From Rickettsiales bacterium (GTDB lineage Bacteria > Pseudomonadota > Alphaproteobacteria > TMED109): a stretch of 7,080 bases of DNA. The notes beneath the pieces are model-generated. The model saw only the letters and a program-made list of their open reading frames with translations. It had not been told where the DNA came from and ran no database searches. Shown here one piece after another: positions 1 to 6,889 of the stretch. Each line of letters starts with the position of its first letter. The first letter of the stretch is position 1. A program made the position numbers and the translations under genes. Location: positions 1 to 7,080 of the forward strand of contig PBGQ01000046.1 in the NCBI GenBank assembly GCA_002720125.1, in the 5' to 3' direction.

Positions 1-3000
1 GATTTTCCAGCTTGGGACTGCATGCCCTATGATGATATTTCCCCTACAAAATCAATCATAAATAGAAGATTTAAAACCTTTAAGCAAAGAGAAAAAATCG
101 GAGATAATCCTTGTCTTATTATAACTAGCATGGATGCTGTGATACAAAAGGTACCTTTAACTGATGAAATTAAAAAACTTTTTTTAAAATTTTCTACAAA
201 ATGTTCATATAACATTATTCAAATTAGAAAAGATTTGCAAAATATAGGATACAAGAGAGTAAATCTGGTACTAGAGCCAAATGAATACGCAATCAGAGGA
301 GGTATAATAGATATTTGGCCATTAGGCGAAGAGGTTCCATTTAGATTAGATTTTTTTGGAGACCAGTTGGATGAGATAAAGATTTTTAATCCAATTTCAC
401 AAATAGCAACTACCAAGGTTAATTCTATTTTAATAGAAAGTCCCATAGAGGTTCCATTAAATGATATTAATGTAGAAAATTTTGTAACTAATTACAGAAA
501 GATATTTGGTCCTGTTGTTAATAAAGATTTACTAATTCACACTATTAAAACTAAGCATAGATTAGAAGGAGTAGAACACTGGTTACCTTTATTCTATAGC
601 ACAAACCTAGTTAACTTATTTAATTTTTTTAATCCAAGTTTAGTAATTGCAAAAAATGATTTACTTTCTATGATTAAAAAAAAAATAAAAGAAATACAAA
701 ATATTTACAATGAAAAAAGTACTTTTTATGAAGAAAATAGAGATGAAAATAATGGACCTCTAACCCCGAACAAACTCTATGTTGAAGAATTAGAATTAAG
801 TCAATGTCTGCAAAAAATAAATAAATGTTTCATAGAAGAGATAGATCTGCAGCATGGAATAAATACATTCAATATTAAAAGCTCCGATAATTTAGAATTT
901 CTAGGACAAAGACTTACAAGACAACAGGTTGTTGAAAAAGTAGAAAAAATTCTAAAAAAATATTTAAATAATAAAAAAATGATTTTCTGTTTCAATAATG
1001 AAGAAGGTAAAAAATATATTAATACAATATTATCTAATTTTCCTAGGATAAATTTAAGGAGTACATCTAAAGATATTAAAAGTTGTTTGGATAATTTATC
1101 TATAGTCGATTTACTATTTCTTCCTCTTGAGACTGGTTTTGAGACAGATCTAATAAAACTAATTTCAATACAAGAAATCATTGATCTCAAAAACACCACA
1201 AAGGAGAAAAAATTTAAAAATAATATATCTGATTTATCACAATTAAATCTTGAGGACTTCGTTGTACATAGAGATCATGGGATAGGAAAATATTTAGGTT
1301 TAAAAACAATATCTATATTAGAAAAGCCACATGATTGTCTAGTTATTGAATATCTTAATGAGTCGAAACTATATGTACCTGTAGAAAACATAAATCTAAT
1401 ATCAAAGTATGGGAGCTCTTTATCACATGTTGAATTAGATAAACTTGGATCACAAAGCTGGAATAAAAGAAAATCAGCTGTTAAAAATAAAATCAGAGAC
1501 ATGGCAAATACTTTAATTACTAATGCTGCCAAAAGAAACTTACATAAATCAAAAAAAATGGATATAAATAATATTAATCTCGATCATTTCTCAAAGGAAT
1601 TCAGTTATATAGAAACAGAAGATCAATTAGCAACATTAACAGAAGTTTATAAAGATCTATCATCTGGTTATTTAATGGACAGATTGGTGTGTGGAGATGT
1701 TGGTTTCGGAAAGACTGAAATTGCATTAAGAGCTACTTTTGTGGTGACTCAAAATGAACTTAATACTTTGGTAATTGTTCCTTCTACTTTATTGGCAAGA
1801 CAGCATTATGAAACTTTTAAGAAAAGGTTCAAAAATTTTGCAGAAGTAGAAATAATTACTAGATTCACAAATATTTCTAAAAAGAAAATGTTAATAGATG
1901 AATTTTGTAAGTCTAAAATTAAAATACTTATTTGTACACATTCAATATTTACTGCTGATTTAAAGGAGGCAAACCTCGGATTGATTATAGTAGATGAAGA
2001 ACAGCATTTTGGTGTGGCTCAAAAAGAAAAAATAAAAAGATTTAAAACTAATGTTAATATTCTTACTTTAACAGCCACACCAATACCAAGAACCTTGTAT
2101 ATGTCTCTTTTAGGCATAAGGGAACTGAGTTTGATAAAGACTCCACCAGTAGACAGGAAAGCAGTTAAAACTTATATCAGTAAATTTGAAAAATCAATTA
2201 TTTATAGGTCTATCAAATATGAATTAGATAGAAATGGTCAAATATTCTTTGTTGTTCCTAAAATAAAAAATATTGATGATGTTCATAAAAAAATAAAAGT
2301 TATTCATCCACATTTAAAAATTGGAATTGCTCATGGAAAGCTCAAAACTAATGAAATAGAAAATGTTATGAGTAATTTTGTAAATAAAAAAATTGATTTA
2401 CTAATATCTACATCTATTATAGAAGCAGGTTTGGATATTCCTTCAGCTAATACCTTAATAGTTTATAAAGCTGATTATTTTGGTTTAGCACAACTACACC
2501 AACTTCGTGGAAGAATCGGTAGAGGAAAAATTAAAGGTTTTGCCTATTTTACTATAGAAAAAAGTAATATTACTGAGAATGCGACCAGAAGATTAAAGGC
2601 TTTAAAGGCTATGGATAAGTTAGGTGCAGGAATAAATCTTGCAAACTATGATCTAGATATCAGAGGTGCAGGAAACCTTTTAGGTGAAGAACAGTCAGGA
2701 CAAATTATTCAAGTTGGAATAGAACTTTACCAAAAACTGTTGAAGGAGTGCCTTAGTGATTTAAAAAATGAAAAGAAAGAAACATTATCCTCAAGTGTAG
2801 AAATTAATATTAAATTACCAATCCTAATACCTGAGCAATACATTCCAGATTTATCATTAAGGTTATCCTTATATAGAAAACTAGGAGAAATTAATGACTT
2901 TCAGGAATTAAATGTATACAAGCAAGAAATTAAAAATAGATTCGGCAATATACCAGTGGAGTTTAATAATTTGATAGAAATAATATCTCTGAAAATTTTA

Positions 3001-3243
3001 TGCGGTAAAGCCAATATAGTAAAATTGAACATAACTAATAAAAAATTCTTTATATTTTTTGACAAAAAATTTAAAAATTATTCAGATAATTTTATTAAAT
3101 GGATAACTTCAAATAAATCTAGTATCATTTTGAATAATACACATAACATTGAATTTCTTCACCACATAGAAGAACCAGAAAATCAACTATTGAATGTTAT
3201 TGAATTAATAAATAAAATTATAATTTTATTAGAAAATGAGTGA
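1..3243 (+). CDS. mfd: Transcription-repair coupling factor Mfd (5'-truncated by window edge)
   Basis: Mfd is a cytoplasmic DNA translocase that removes RNA polymerase stalled at lesions and recruits UvrA for nucleotide excision repair. The reading frame is open from base 1. The codons before the first ATG (base 22) read DFPAWDC, part of the conserved FPxWDxxPYD segment, so that ATG is internal. About 1080 residues are visible; with roughly 60-70 missing, length matches the usual ~1150. Domains in order: UvrB-like N-terminal module with a VEHWLPLFY segment (about 565-600); the CarD-like polymerase-interaction domain (about 1245-1410, VVHRDHGIGKYLGL to KLYVPVENINLISKYG); RecG-like helicase with Walker A GDVGFGKT (1693-1716), DEEQHFG (from 1993), TATPIPRT (2071-2094) and RGRIGR (2506-2523); the TRG translocation motif (about 2570-2700, ENATRR to GEEQSGQ); and the C-terminal D7 domain (from about 2810, LPILIPEQYIPDLSLRL). 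All key motifs look intact. It leads the plus-strand gene block. Confidence 0.97.
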   Translation, partial: DFPAWDCMPYDDISPTKSIINRRFKTFKQREKIGDNPCLIITSMDAVIQKVPLTDEIKKLFLKFSTKCSYNIIQIRKDLQNIGYKRVNLVLEPNEYAIRGGIIDIWPLGEEVPFRLDFFGDQLDEIKIFNPISQIATTKVNSILIESPIEVPLNDINVENFVTNYRKIFGPVVNKDLLIHTIKTKHRLEGVEHWLPLFYSTNLVNLFNFFNPSLVIAKNDLLSMIKKKIKEIQNIYNEKSTFYEENRDENNGPLTPNKLYVEELELSQCLQKINKCFIEEIDLQHGINTFNIKSSDNLEFLGQRLTRQQVVEKVEKILKKYLNNKKMIFCFNNEEGKKYINTILSNFPRINLRSTSKDIKSCLDNLSIVDLLFLPLETGFETDLIKLISIQEIIDLKNTTKEKKFKNNISDLSQLNLEDFVVHRDHGIGKYLGLKTISILEKPHDCLVIEYLNESKLYVPVENINLISKYGSSLSHVELDKLGSQSWNKRKSAVKNKIRDMANTLITNAAKRNLHKSKKMDINNINLDHFSKEFSYIETEDQLATLTEVYKDLSSGYLMDRLVCGDVGFGKTEIALRATFVVTQNELNTLVIVPSTLLARQHYETFKKRFKNFAEVEIITRFTNISKKKMLIDEFCKSKIKILICTHSIFTADLKEANLGLIIVDEEQHFGVAQKEKIKRFKTNVNILTLTATPIPRTLYMSLLGIRELSLIKTPPVDRKAVKTYISKFEKSIIYRSIKYELDRNGQIFFVVPKIKNIDDVHKKIKVIHPHLKIGIAHGKLKTNEIENVMSNFVNKKIDLLISTSIIEAGLDIPSANTLIVYKADYFGLAQLHQLRGRIGRGKIKGFAYFTIEKSNITENATRRLKALKAMDKLGAGINLANYDLDIRGAGNLLGEEQSGQIIQVGIELYQKLLKECLSDLKNEKKETLSSSVEINIKLPILIPEQYIPDLSLRLSLYRKLGEINDFQELNVYKQEIKNRFGNIPVEFNNLIEIISLKILCGKANIVKLNITNKKFFIFFDKKFKNYSDNFIKWITSNKSSIILNNTHNIEFLHHIEEPENQLLNVIELINKIIILLENE
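3197..3224 (+). promoter_or_regulatory. Possible internal promoter for the acyl-CoA dehydrogenase genes
   Basis: A perfect TATAAT (3219-3224) sits inside the mfd 3' end and within the 20-bp palindrome. The best -35 at acceptable spacing is TTATTG (3197-3202, 16-base spacer), a poor match to TTGACA. Initiation near 3231 would leave a leader of about 24 bases before the ATG at 3255. TATAAT is frequent by chance in DNA this AT-rich, so this is a weak prediction. Confidence 0.2.
3211..3230. repeat. 20-bp perfect AT-only palindrome at the mfd 3' end
   Basis: The bases AATAAAAT-TATA-ATTTTATT read identically on both strands. The palindrome lies in the last codons of mfd, ending 24 bases before the acyl-CoA dehydrogenase start. 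As RNA it could form an 8-bp all-A/U stem with a UAUA loop, which is weak. The genome is so AT-rich that a palindrome of this length could occur by chance in a window this size. An operator role is only a possibility. Confidence 0.4.
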
Positions 3244-3254
3244 GATAATAAACT

Positions 3255-4448
3255 ATGAATATTGACTTTAACAAAGAAGATACTGCTTTTAAAAAACAAG
3301 TCGAGGATTTTATAAACCAGAATTTAGACAAAGAACTGCAAAATAAAATATACAATGGTGAAAAACCAAGTAAGAATGAAGTTATAGATTGGCAGATTAA
3401 GCTTAATGAAAAAGGTTGGCTGGCTCCTGATTGGCCTTTAGAATATGGCGGTTGTGATTGGACACCTACAAAAAAATACATTTTTGAACAAGAGATGGCA
3501 AATGCTAATACACCTCAGATAGTCCCATTTGGGGTTACAATGATAGGTCCTGTATTAATTAAATATGGAACCCCTGAGCAAAAATCATATTTCCTACCCA
3601 AAATACTCAACTCTGATCATTGGTGGTGTCAAGGCTATTCAGAGCCAGGTTCTGGTTCTGACCTGGCTTCTTTGAAATGCAAAGCAGAAAATAAGGGTGA
3701 CAATTATATAATTAATGGCACAAAGACATGGACTACTTTAGCACAATATGCTGATTGGATGTTCTGTCTTGTTAGAACTAGCAATCAAGGAAAACCACAA
3801 GAAGGTATTAGTTTTATTATGATCGACATGAATACAGTTGGAATTAAAGTTGACCCAATAATAACTTTAGATGGTTCTCACGAAATAAATACTGTTTATT
3901 TAGAGGATGTTGTAGTACCAAAGAAAAATCTTATATTTGAAGAAAATAAAGGATGGACAGTAGCAAAGTACTTATTAGGGCATGAGAGAACTTCAATTGC
4001 AGCAGTTGGTCGTTCAAAAAGTGCCTTAAAGAAACTAAAAAATATTGCCATTGAAGAATTAAATAATGATATGCCCCTTATTGAAGATACAAGGTTTAGA
4101 GATAAATTGACTAATCTAGAGATGGATTTAGCGGCTTTAGAATATACTGAACTGAGAATTTTATCAGAAATGAGTAAAGGGGCATCTCCAGGTGCTGAAG
4201 CATCACTTTTAAAAATTAGAGGATCCGAGATGCAACAAAAAATTAGTGAGCTTACTCTGGATGCAGTAGCTTATTACGGACTTTCAAACTTGGAAAATTC
4301 AAAAAAAGGCTCTAATAATATGCCAATAGGTCCTTCCTATTCTAATGGTGTTGGAAATAATTATCTGAACTTAAGAAAAACCACTATTTATGGTGGGTCA
4401 AACGAAATTCAGAAAAATATACTTACAAAAATGGTATTAGGTCTATAA
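3255..4448 (+). CDS. Acyl-CoA dehydrogenase, PimC-like large subunit
   Basis: This flavoenzyme chain (397 aa) should introduce the alpha-beta double bond into an acyl-CoA. It has the three-part acyl-CoA dehydrogenase fold: N-terminal helices with GWLAPDWPLEYGG (54-66), a middle beta domain with YSEPGSGSDLASL (128-140) and NGTKTWTTLAQYADW (154-168), and a C-terminal helical domain. It closely resembles chains annotated as pimeloyl-CoA dehydrogenase large subunit. The position of the MCAD-type catalytic glutamate reads YGG (379-381, in IYGGSNEIQ), but Glu244 in GHERTSIA fits the isovaleryl/long-chain-type base. The REQFGxxIGxFQ flavin motif is absent from this chain and present in the next gene. 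The start ATG lies 11 bases after the mfd stop, with only a weak GAGTGAGA upstream. The ending (LTKMVLGL) matches the family, so it is full length. Pimeloyl-CoA is known only for relatives; the substrate here is unknown. Confidence 0.9.
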   Translation: MNIDFNKEDTAFKKQVEDFINQNLDKELQNKIYNGEKPSKNEVIDWQIKLNEKGWLAPDWPLEYGGCDWTPTKKYIFEQEMANANTPQIVPFGVTMIGPVLIKYGTPEQKSYFLPKILNSDHWWCQGYSEPGSGSDLASLKCKAENKGDNYIINGTKTWTTLAQYADWMFCLVRTSNQGKPQEGISFIMIDMNTVGIKVDPIITLDGSHEINTVYLEDVVVPKKNLIFEENKGWTVAKYLLGHERTSIAAVGRSKSALKKLKNIAIEELNNDMPLIEDTRFRDKLTNLEMDLAALEYTELRILSEMSKGASPGAEASLLKIRGSEMQQKISELTLDAVAYYGLSNLENSKKGSNNMPIGPSYSNGVGNNYLNLRKTTIYGGSNEIQKNILTKMVLGL

Positions 4449-4449
4449 A

Positions 4450-5568
4450 ATGAATCTCGGATTAAATGAAGAGCAAAAGCTACTGAAATCTTCAGCAGAA
4501 AAATATTTTCATAACAACTATTCATTTGAAATTAGGAGAAAATATATAGAAGGATATCTAGATAAGAATGAACTATGGAAAAGTCTTTCGGGTTTAGGGT
4601 GGTTAGGATTGCCTCTCAGTACTAAGCATGGAGGATATGGTGGAAGTGTTTCAGATGTAATGGTGTTAATGGAGACATTTGGCGCTTTCCTTGTAACAAC
4701 ACCTTATGTCTATTTTACAATTATGTCAGGTAAAATTATTGAAAAATTAGGGTCTTCTAAAGAAACTTTATCTATACTATCAGATATTTCAGAAGGAGAA
4801 GCTAAAATAAGTTTTGCTTTTGCAGAACCTCAAAATAGATATGACAGTAATAAAATTAATACTATTGCAAAAAAAAATGATAACAATTGGTTAATTAATG
4901 GAAAAAAAAACTTTGTAGTAGGAGCAGAGGAATGCAATAAGTTACTAATACCTGCATACTGTAAGGAAGACCAAGAAATTAAGCTTTTTTTGTTAGACAA
5001 ACGTAATGATAGCTTAATAATCAATTCTTATCAAAATATAGACTCTTCCTCAGTGGCGGACTTAAATTTTGATAACTTTGTTATAAATAATAATAATTTA
5101 GTTGGTTCATTTAAAAAAGAAGATTATTATAAGGTTTTTGAATACTTATTAGATTATGCAACTCTTGCTAATTGCTCTGAAGCATTGGGTATTATTAATA
5201 AGATGTATGATCTTACATTAGAATATGTTAAAACAAGAGAACAGTTTGGTAAGAAAATAGGAAAATTCCAAGTCATTCAACATCGTATGGTTGACTTATT
5301 TATAAAAAAAGAAGAAATGAGATCTCTTAATTACATGGCTCAAGTTCATATGTCTGAAAGTTCAAAGTATAGAAAAAAAAAAATATCTTTAAATAAGATT
5401 TTTTTAGGAACTCATGCTAAAAATTTTGGCCAGGATTGTATACAATTACATGGTGGAATGGGTGTAGCAGATGAAATGCAAATAGGACACTATTTTAAAA
5501 GATTAATATCACTTAACACTATTTTTGGAAATGTCGATTACCATTATAAAAGATATGCAGGTATCTAG
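4450..5568 (+). CDS. Acyl-CoA dehydrogenase, PimD-like small subunit
   Basis: This is the second acyl-CoA dehydrogenase chain (372 aa), similar to pimeloyl-CoA dehydrogenase small subunits. Visible parts are LGWLGLPLSTKHGGYGG (49-65), FAFAEPQNRYD (122-132, the family's FAEPxGRYD), the FAD-contact motif TREQFGKKIGKFQVIQHRMVD (262-282) and IQLHGGMGVADE (331-342). A catalytic base is not evident: the segment aligned with the large chain's GHERTSIA reads ATLANCSEA (237-245), and the YEG position lies in SLNTIFGNVDYH (354-365). It is thus predicted to supply flavin contacts and depend on the partner for catalysis, as in known alpha2-beta2 acyl-CoA dehydrogenases such as the mycobacterial cholesterol-pathway FadE pairs. 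It starts one base after the partner's stop codon, with AGG eight bases before the ATG, which indicates translational coupling. Physiological substrate and electron acceptor (probably ETF) cannot be read from the sequence. Confidence 0.9.
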   Translation: MNLGLNEEQKLLKSSAEKYFHNNYSFEIRRKYIEGYLDKNELWKSLSGLGWLGLPLSTKHGGYGGSVSDVMVLMETFGAFLVTTPYVYFTIMSGKIIEKLGSSKETLSILSDISEGEAKISFAFAEPQNRYDSNKINTIAKKNDNNWLINGKKNFVVGAEECNKLLIPAYCKEDQEIKLFLLDKRNDSLIINSYQNIDSSSVADLNFDNFVINNNNLVGSFKKEDYYKVFEYLLDYATLANCSEALGIINKMYDLTLEYVKTREQFGKKIGKFQVIQHRMVDLFIKKEEMRSLNYMAQVHMSESSKYRKKKISLNKIFLGTHAKNFGQDCIQLHGGMGVADEMQIGHYFKRLISLNTIFGNVDYHYKRYAGI

Positions 5569-5584
5569 TAATTAATTGAAAATT

Positions 5585-5842
5585 ATGTTTTTCTTTAAAG
5601 ATATAAAAAATATAATTTTTATTTTAAGCTCATTAATTTTTATTTTATTGTTAATAGTTTTTTTTACATTTTTCTCATTAGCATTAATACCTTTACTAAT
5701 TACATTTTTTGTTTTTAGAAAATTTCTTTTAAAAAAGATTTTTTTTAATCAAAAAAGCGCATGGAAAAAAAACCATACTTTTAATACTGAAAAATATATA
5801 GATGTTGAATATAAGAAAGATAATGAAAAGGAAATTAAATAG
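5585..5842 (+). CDS. Small hypothetical membrane protein with charged IDVEY tail
   Basis: I do not recognise this gene. From the ATG it encodes 85 aa; an in-frame TTG at 5576 would add three residues, and neither start has a clear Shine-Dalgarno site. Residues about 9-45 are almost entirely hydrophobic (Phe, Leu, Ile, Val), enough for one long or two closely spaced membrane helices. A basic stretch follows (RKFLLKK, 45-51), then a hydrophilic tail containing YIDVEYKK (71-78) and ending in mixed charges. Basic residues after the hydrophobic part suggest a cytoplasmic tail. Support for coding comes from its tight fit (16 bases after the previous stop, 3 bases before the opposing stop) and its non-random layout. 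A T-rich stretch can mimic a membrane helix, so confidence is moderate. Similar short proteins ending in an acidic I-D-V-E-Y-like motif seem familiar from alphaproteobacteria, but I cannot name a family. Confidence 0.6.
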   Translation: MFFFKDIKNIIFILSSLIFILLLIVFFTFFSLALIPLLITFFVFRKFLLKKIFFNQKSAWKKNHTFNTEKYIDVEYKKDNEKEIK

Positions 5843-5845
5843 ATA

Positions 5846-6889
5846 TTAAGAAAATATTTCAGAATATATTCTTTTTTTGTTTGCATTAAGAGATGCAGCG
5901 CTTTTTTTGCTATGACTTACAAATCCATTTGATCCACATATAAAAACAATGTGGGTTGATAAATCATTAAAGATTCTAGGCAGAACTTTCTCAACCCTTC
6001 CGTAAAGAAATCTATTAGCAACATTAATATTCTCCCTAGTAAGGGTTATTTTAAATGAAAAGTTTTTATATTTTTGTTCTATTTTATGAAGAGTGTCCAT
6101 TTCTAAAATTTCAATTCTTGATCTTACAGATAGTAATACTAGCACAGAAAGATCTTTATTCTTTTTAAGAATATTCTTTAGAATACTTAATATAGGAGCT
6201 ATGCCTGTACCACCAGCTAGAGCTATTATAGGTTTTTGGAAGTCTACTTCAAAAATAAAGCTGTTATAAGGACCTTTGATGTTAATTATATCTCCTGGTA
6301 GAACTTCCTTTGATAAAAAAGCACTTAAGCCATTTTCATTATGCTTAGCTATTAAAAATCTCAGCATATTTTTTGAGGCTTGCATATTATCATTAGGAGA
6401 ATTACAAATAGAATATTTTCTTAGTAAATTTAGTTCTTTACAAATAATTTCTACATGCATTCCTGCTTCAAATCTAAAATTTAATTTCTCAGGAACCATA
6501 ACCTGAAGCTCTTTGACAATAGGTGTTATTTGTTTATTACTAATTACTTCCAGAAAAAATTCTTTAGGTTCTATTTTCACTCTTTTATTTTCTTGAAGTA
6601 TTTTCTTTATAGTATGAGAAGGATATTCTATTGTAATTTCTTTTGAATCTGCAATAGATTGACACAATAATATTCTTTTTTTTTTCTCCTTACATTCAAC
6701 TTTACTTCCATCTAATTTTTTAATTCTTCCATTAACTAATTGTACTGAACAAGTTCCACAATAGCCTGATCTGCATCCATGAGGTAGATTAATATCTGAT
6801 TTCAGACCTGCTTCTAAAATTGTAAATGCTTCTTCTGATAAAAAACTAACATTTGACTCCTTTAAAAAAATAGTATTTTTTATTTCCAT
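5846..6889 (-). CDS. 2Fe-2S ferredoxin / FAD / NAD(P)H oxidoreductase (oxygenase-reductase family)
   Basis: This soluble electron-transfer flavoprotein (347 aa from the ATG) should pass electrons from NAD(P)H via FAD to a 2Fe-2S cluster and on to a partner. Domain order resembles BenC, XylZ and MmoC-type reductases. The N-terminal plant-type ferredoxin domain (1-90) has CRSGYCGTC and LLCQS, giving ligands Cys39, Cys44, Cys47 and Cys76. The ferredoxin-reductase FAD domain (about 112-215) has RKYS (157-160) and GPYNSF (206-211). The NAD domain has GGTGIAP (226-232), YGRV (296-299) and CGSNGF (318-323). All expected motifs are present. The same family includes CDP-glucoseen reductases, so the partner is uncertain; no oxygenase or hydroxylase is visible. 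I chose the ATG at 6889; an in-frame TTG at 6901 would add four residues. The ATG lies inside the upstream gene, overlapping by 10 bases, and no good Shine-Dalgarno site is seen, so translational coupling is likely. Confidence 0.9.
   Translation of the reverse strand: MEIKNTIFLKESNVSFLSEEAFTILEAGLKSDINLPHGCRSGYCGTCSVQLVNGRIKKLDGSKVECKEKKKRILLCQSIADSKEITIEYPSHTIKKILQENKRVKIEPKEFFLEVISNKQITPIVKELQVMVPEKLNFRFEAGMHVEIICKELNLLRKYSICNSPNDNMQASKNMLRFLIAKHNENGLSAFLSKEVLPGDIINIKGPYNSFIFEVDFQKPIIALAGGTGIAPILSILKNILKKNKDLSVLVLLSVRSRIEILEMDTLHKIEQKYKNFSFKITLTRENINVANRFLYGRVEKVLPRIFNDLSTHIVFICGSNGFVSHSKKSAASLNANKKRIYSEIFS
5848..5878 (+). terminator. Putative AT-rich intrinsic terminator of the plus-strand block
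   Basis: AAGAA-A-ATATT (5848-5858) pairs with AATAT-A-TTCTT (5863-5873) across a TCAG loop, giving 5+5 base pairs around an A-A mismatch. The T-run (5872-5878) directly follows. It begins five bases after the small membrane gene's stop, where a terminator is expected. The stem contains only two G-C pairs, so it is weak. It lies inside the last codons of the opposing oxidoreductase gene. The minus strand lacks a comparable T-run after the hairpin, so it probably acts mainly in the plus direction. Confidence 0.5.

Noticed and set aside
22..24. The ATG at 22 as the real start of mfd
   Set aside because: The frame is open to base 1 and the preceding codons encode the conserved FPAWDC part of the Mfd N-terminal domain, so the gene begins left of the window.
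801..1199. A 132-codon minus-strand open frame inside mfd
   Set aside because: It lies fully antisense to a well-supported Mfd coding region, has no recognisable motif, and is the kind of frame AT-rich coding DNA leaves open by chance.
3218..3481. An 87-codon minus-strand open frame across the mfd end and dehydrogenase start
   Set aside because: It is antisense to the conserved N-terminal dehydrogenase sequence and shows no family features; treated as a shadow.
4315..4375. The loop before IYGGSNEIQ in the large dehydrogenase chain as an unusual insertion
   Set aside because: Pimeloyl-CoA dehydrogenase large-subunit relatives carry a similar PIGP-containing segment before the final helix, so it appears normal for the family.
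6276..6506. A 76-codon plus-strand open frame opposite the reductase
   Set aside because: It is antisense to the FAD domain of a gene with all expected motifs, and has no ribosome site or recognisable protein pattern.
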